This document shows, one piece after another, positions 5,452 to 5,530 of a DNA stretch of 5,530 bases; the stretch's first letter is position 1, and each line of letters starts with the position of its first letter. Location: contig JAYULM010000008.1 in the NCBI GenBank assembly GCA_043763605.1, forward strand, positions 1 to 5,530, read 5' to 3'. The notes beneath the pieces are model-generated. The model ran no database searches and was not told where the DNA came from. It saw nothing but the letters and a program-made list of their open reading frames with translations. Origin of the DNA: JACMIU01 sp043763605. GTDB lineage: Bacteria > Armatimonadota > Armatimonadia > Armatimonadales > Armatimonadaceae. The translations under genes were made by a program, and so were the position numbers.

Positions 5452-5530
5452 AAGTATTGCTGGTGAGGTATCCTTTCAGGCATGAAGCCACTCTCCCTCG
5501 ACCTACGCCAACGCATTGTAGATGCACTCG
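5452..5530 (+). mobile_element. Left end of a probable IS630-type insertion sequence (boundary not resolved)
   Basis: IS630-type elements usually have a short non-coding end with a terminal inverted repeat before the transposase start. That end must therefore lie close to the 30-base gap at 5452-5481, or even reach into the first codons of the DUF6602-like frame. The other end is outside the window, so the inverted repeat and the TA target duplication cannot be identified. Confidence 0.4.
5482..5530 (+). CDS. IS630-type transposase, first 16 codons (rest beyond window)
   Basis: The plus strand opens with ATG at 5482 and encodes MKPLSLDLRQRIVDAL before the window ends. The pattern 'M-K-x-x-S-x-D-L-R-x-R-I-V' is the well-known start of the helix-turn-helix domain of IS630/Tc1-mariner-type transposases, which cut and paste at TA dinucleotides. 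Only the first part of the DNA-binding helix is visible; the DDE catalytic domain is outside the window, so intactness cannot be judged. It is divergent from the DUF6602-like gene, with start codons 30 bases apart. A bare HTH protein of another family remains possible from so short a stretch. Confidence 0.72.
   Translation, partial: MKPLSLDLRQRIVDAL

Noticed and set aside
5438..5483. Short minus-strand ORF starting at ATG 5483 (MPERIPHQQYFCRRL) as a leader peptide or true start of the DUF6602-like gene
   Set aside because: It is in a different frame, ends after 15 codons, and its ATG overlaps the plus-strand transposase start. It would need a frameshift to join the gene, with no evidence for one.

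Overview
The window looks like chromosomal DNA of a GC-rich bacterium. It holds a tRNA-responsive aminoacylation operon, with an AT-richer, probably acquired segment at the right edge. The phylum cannot be fixed from the sequence. The proline-rich, single-pass protein at the left end and the 'LTPPAPLSLRRERG'-type dispersed palindrome recall Armatimonadota, Planctomycetota or Chloroflexota genomes (a weak inference from memory).

All complete genes are on the minus strand. Read in the direction of transcription, from right to left, the order is as follows. (1) Positions 5482-5530, plus strand: the first 16 codons of an IS630-type transposase that runs off the window. (2) Positions 4588-5451, minus: a DUF6602-like, PD-(D/E)XK-type putative nuclease, visibly AT-richer than its neighbours. 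It starts at a TTG with no good ribosome binding site, only 30 bases from the transposase ATG. (3) Positions 4398-4587: non-coding or decayed DNA with a hairpin. (4) Positions 4369-4397: a good sigma70-type promoter. (5) Positions 4001-4362: a valine T-box riboswitch with Stem I, a GUC specifier, a Stem III hairpin, the T-box antiterminator and a competing intrinsic terminator. (6) Positions 3569-3958: a small NTF2/SnoaL-like protein. (7) Positions 720-3548: valyl-tRNA synthetase, 20 bases behind the NTF2-like gene. (8) Positions 668-700: a near-perfect palindrome overlapping the next ribosome binding site. (9) Positions 1-660: the N-terminal 220 residues of a membrane-anchored protein of unknown function.

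The working unit is promoter - T-box leader - NTF2-like gene - valS. Uncharged tRNA-Val should pair with the GUC specifier and with the UGGU of the T-box bulge, stabilise the antiterminator and let transcription reach both genes. The leader's alternative helices can be assigned base by base.

The most unusual points are: a 152-base palindromic repeat sitting in frame inside valS, adding about 50 residues between the catalytic and anticodon-binding domains; an unrelated-looking NTF2-like gene as first gene of a valine T-box operon; an expanded antiterminator; and the possible loss of the native start of the DUF6602-like gene at an insertion-sequence edge.
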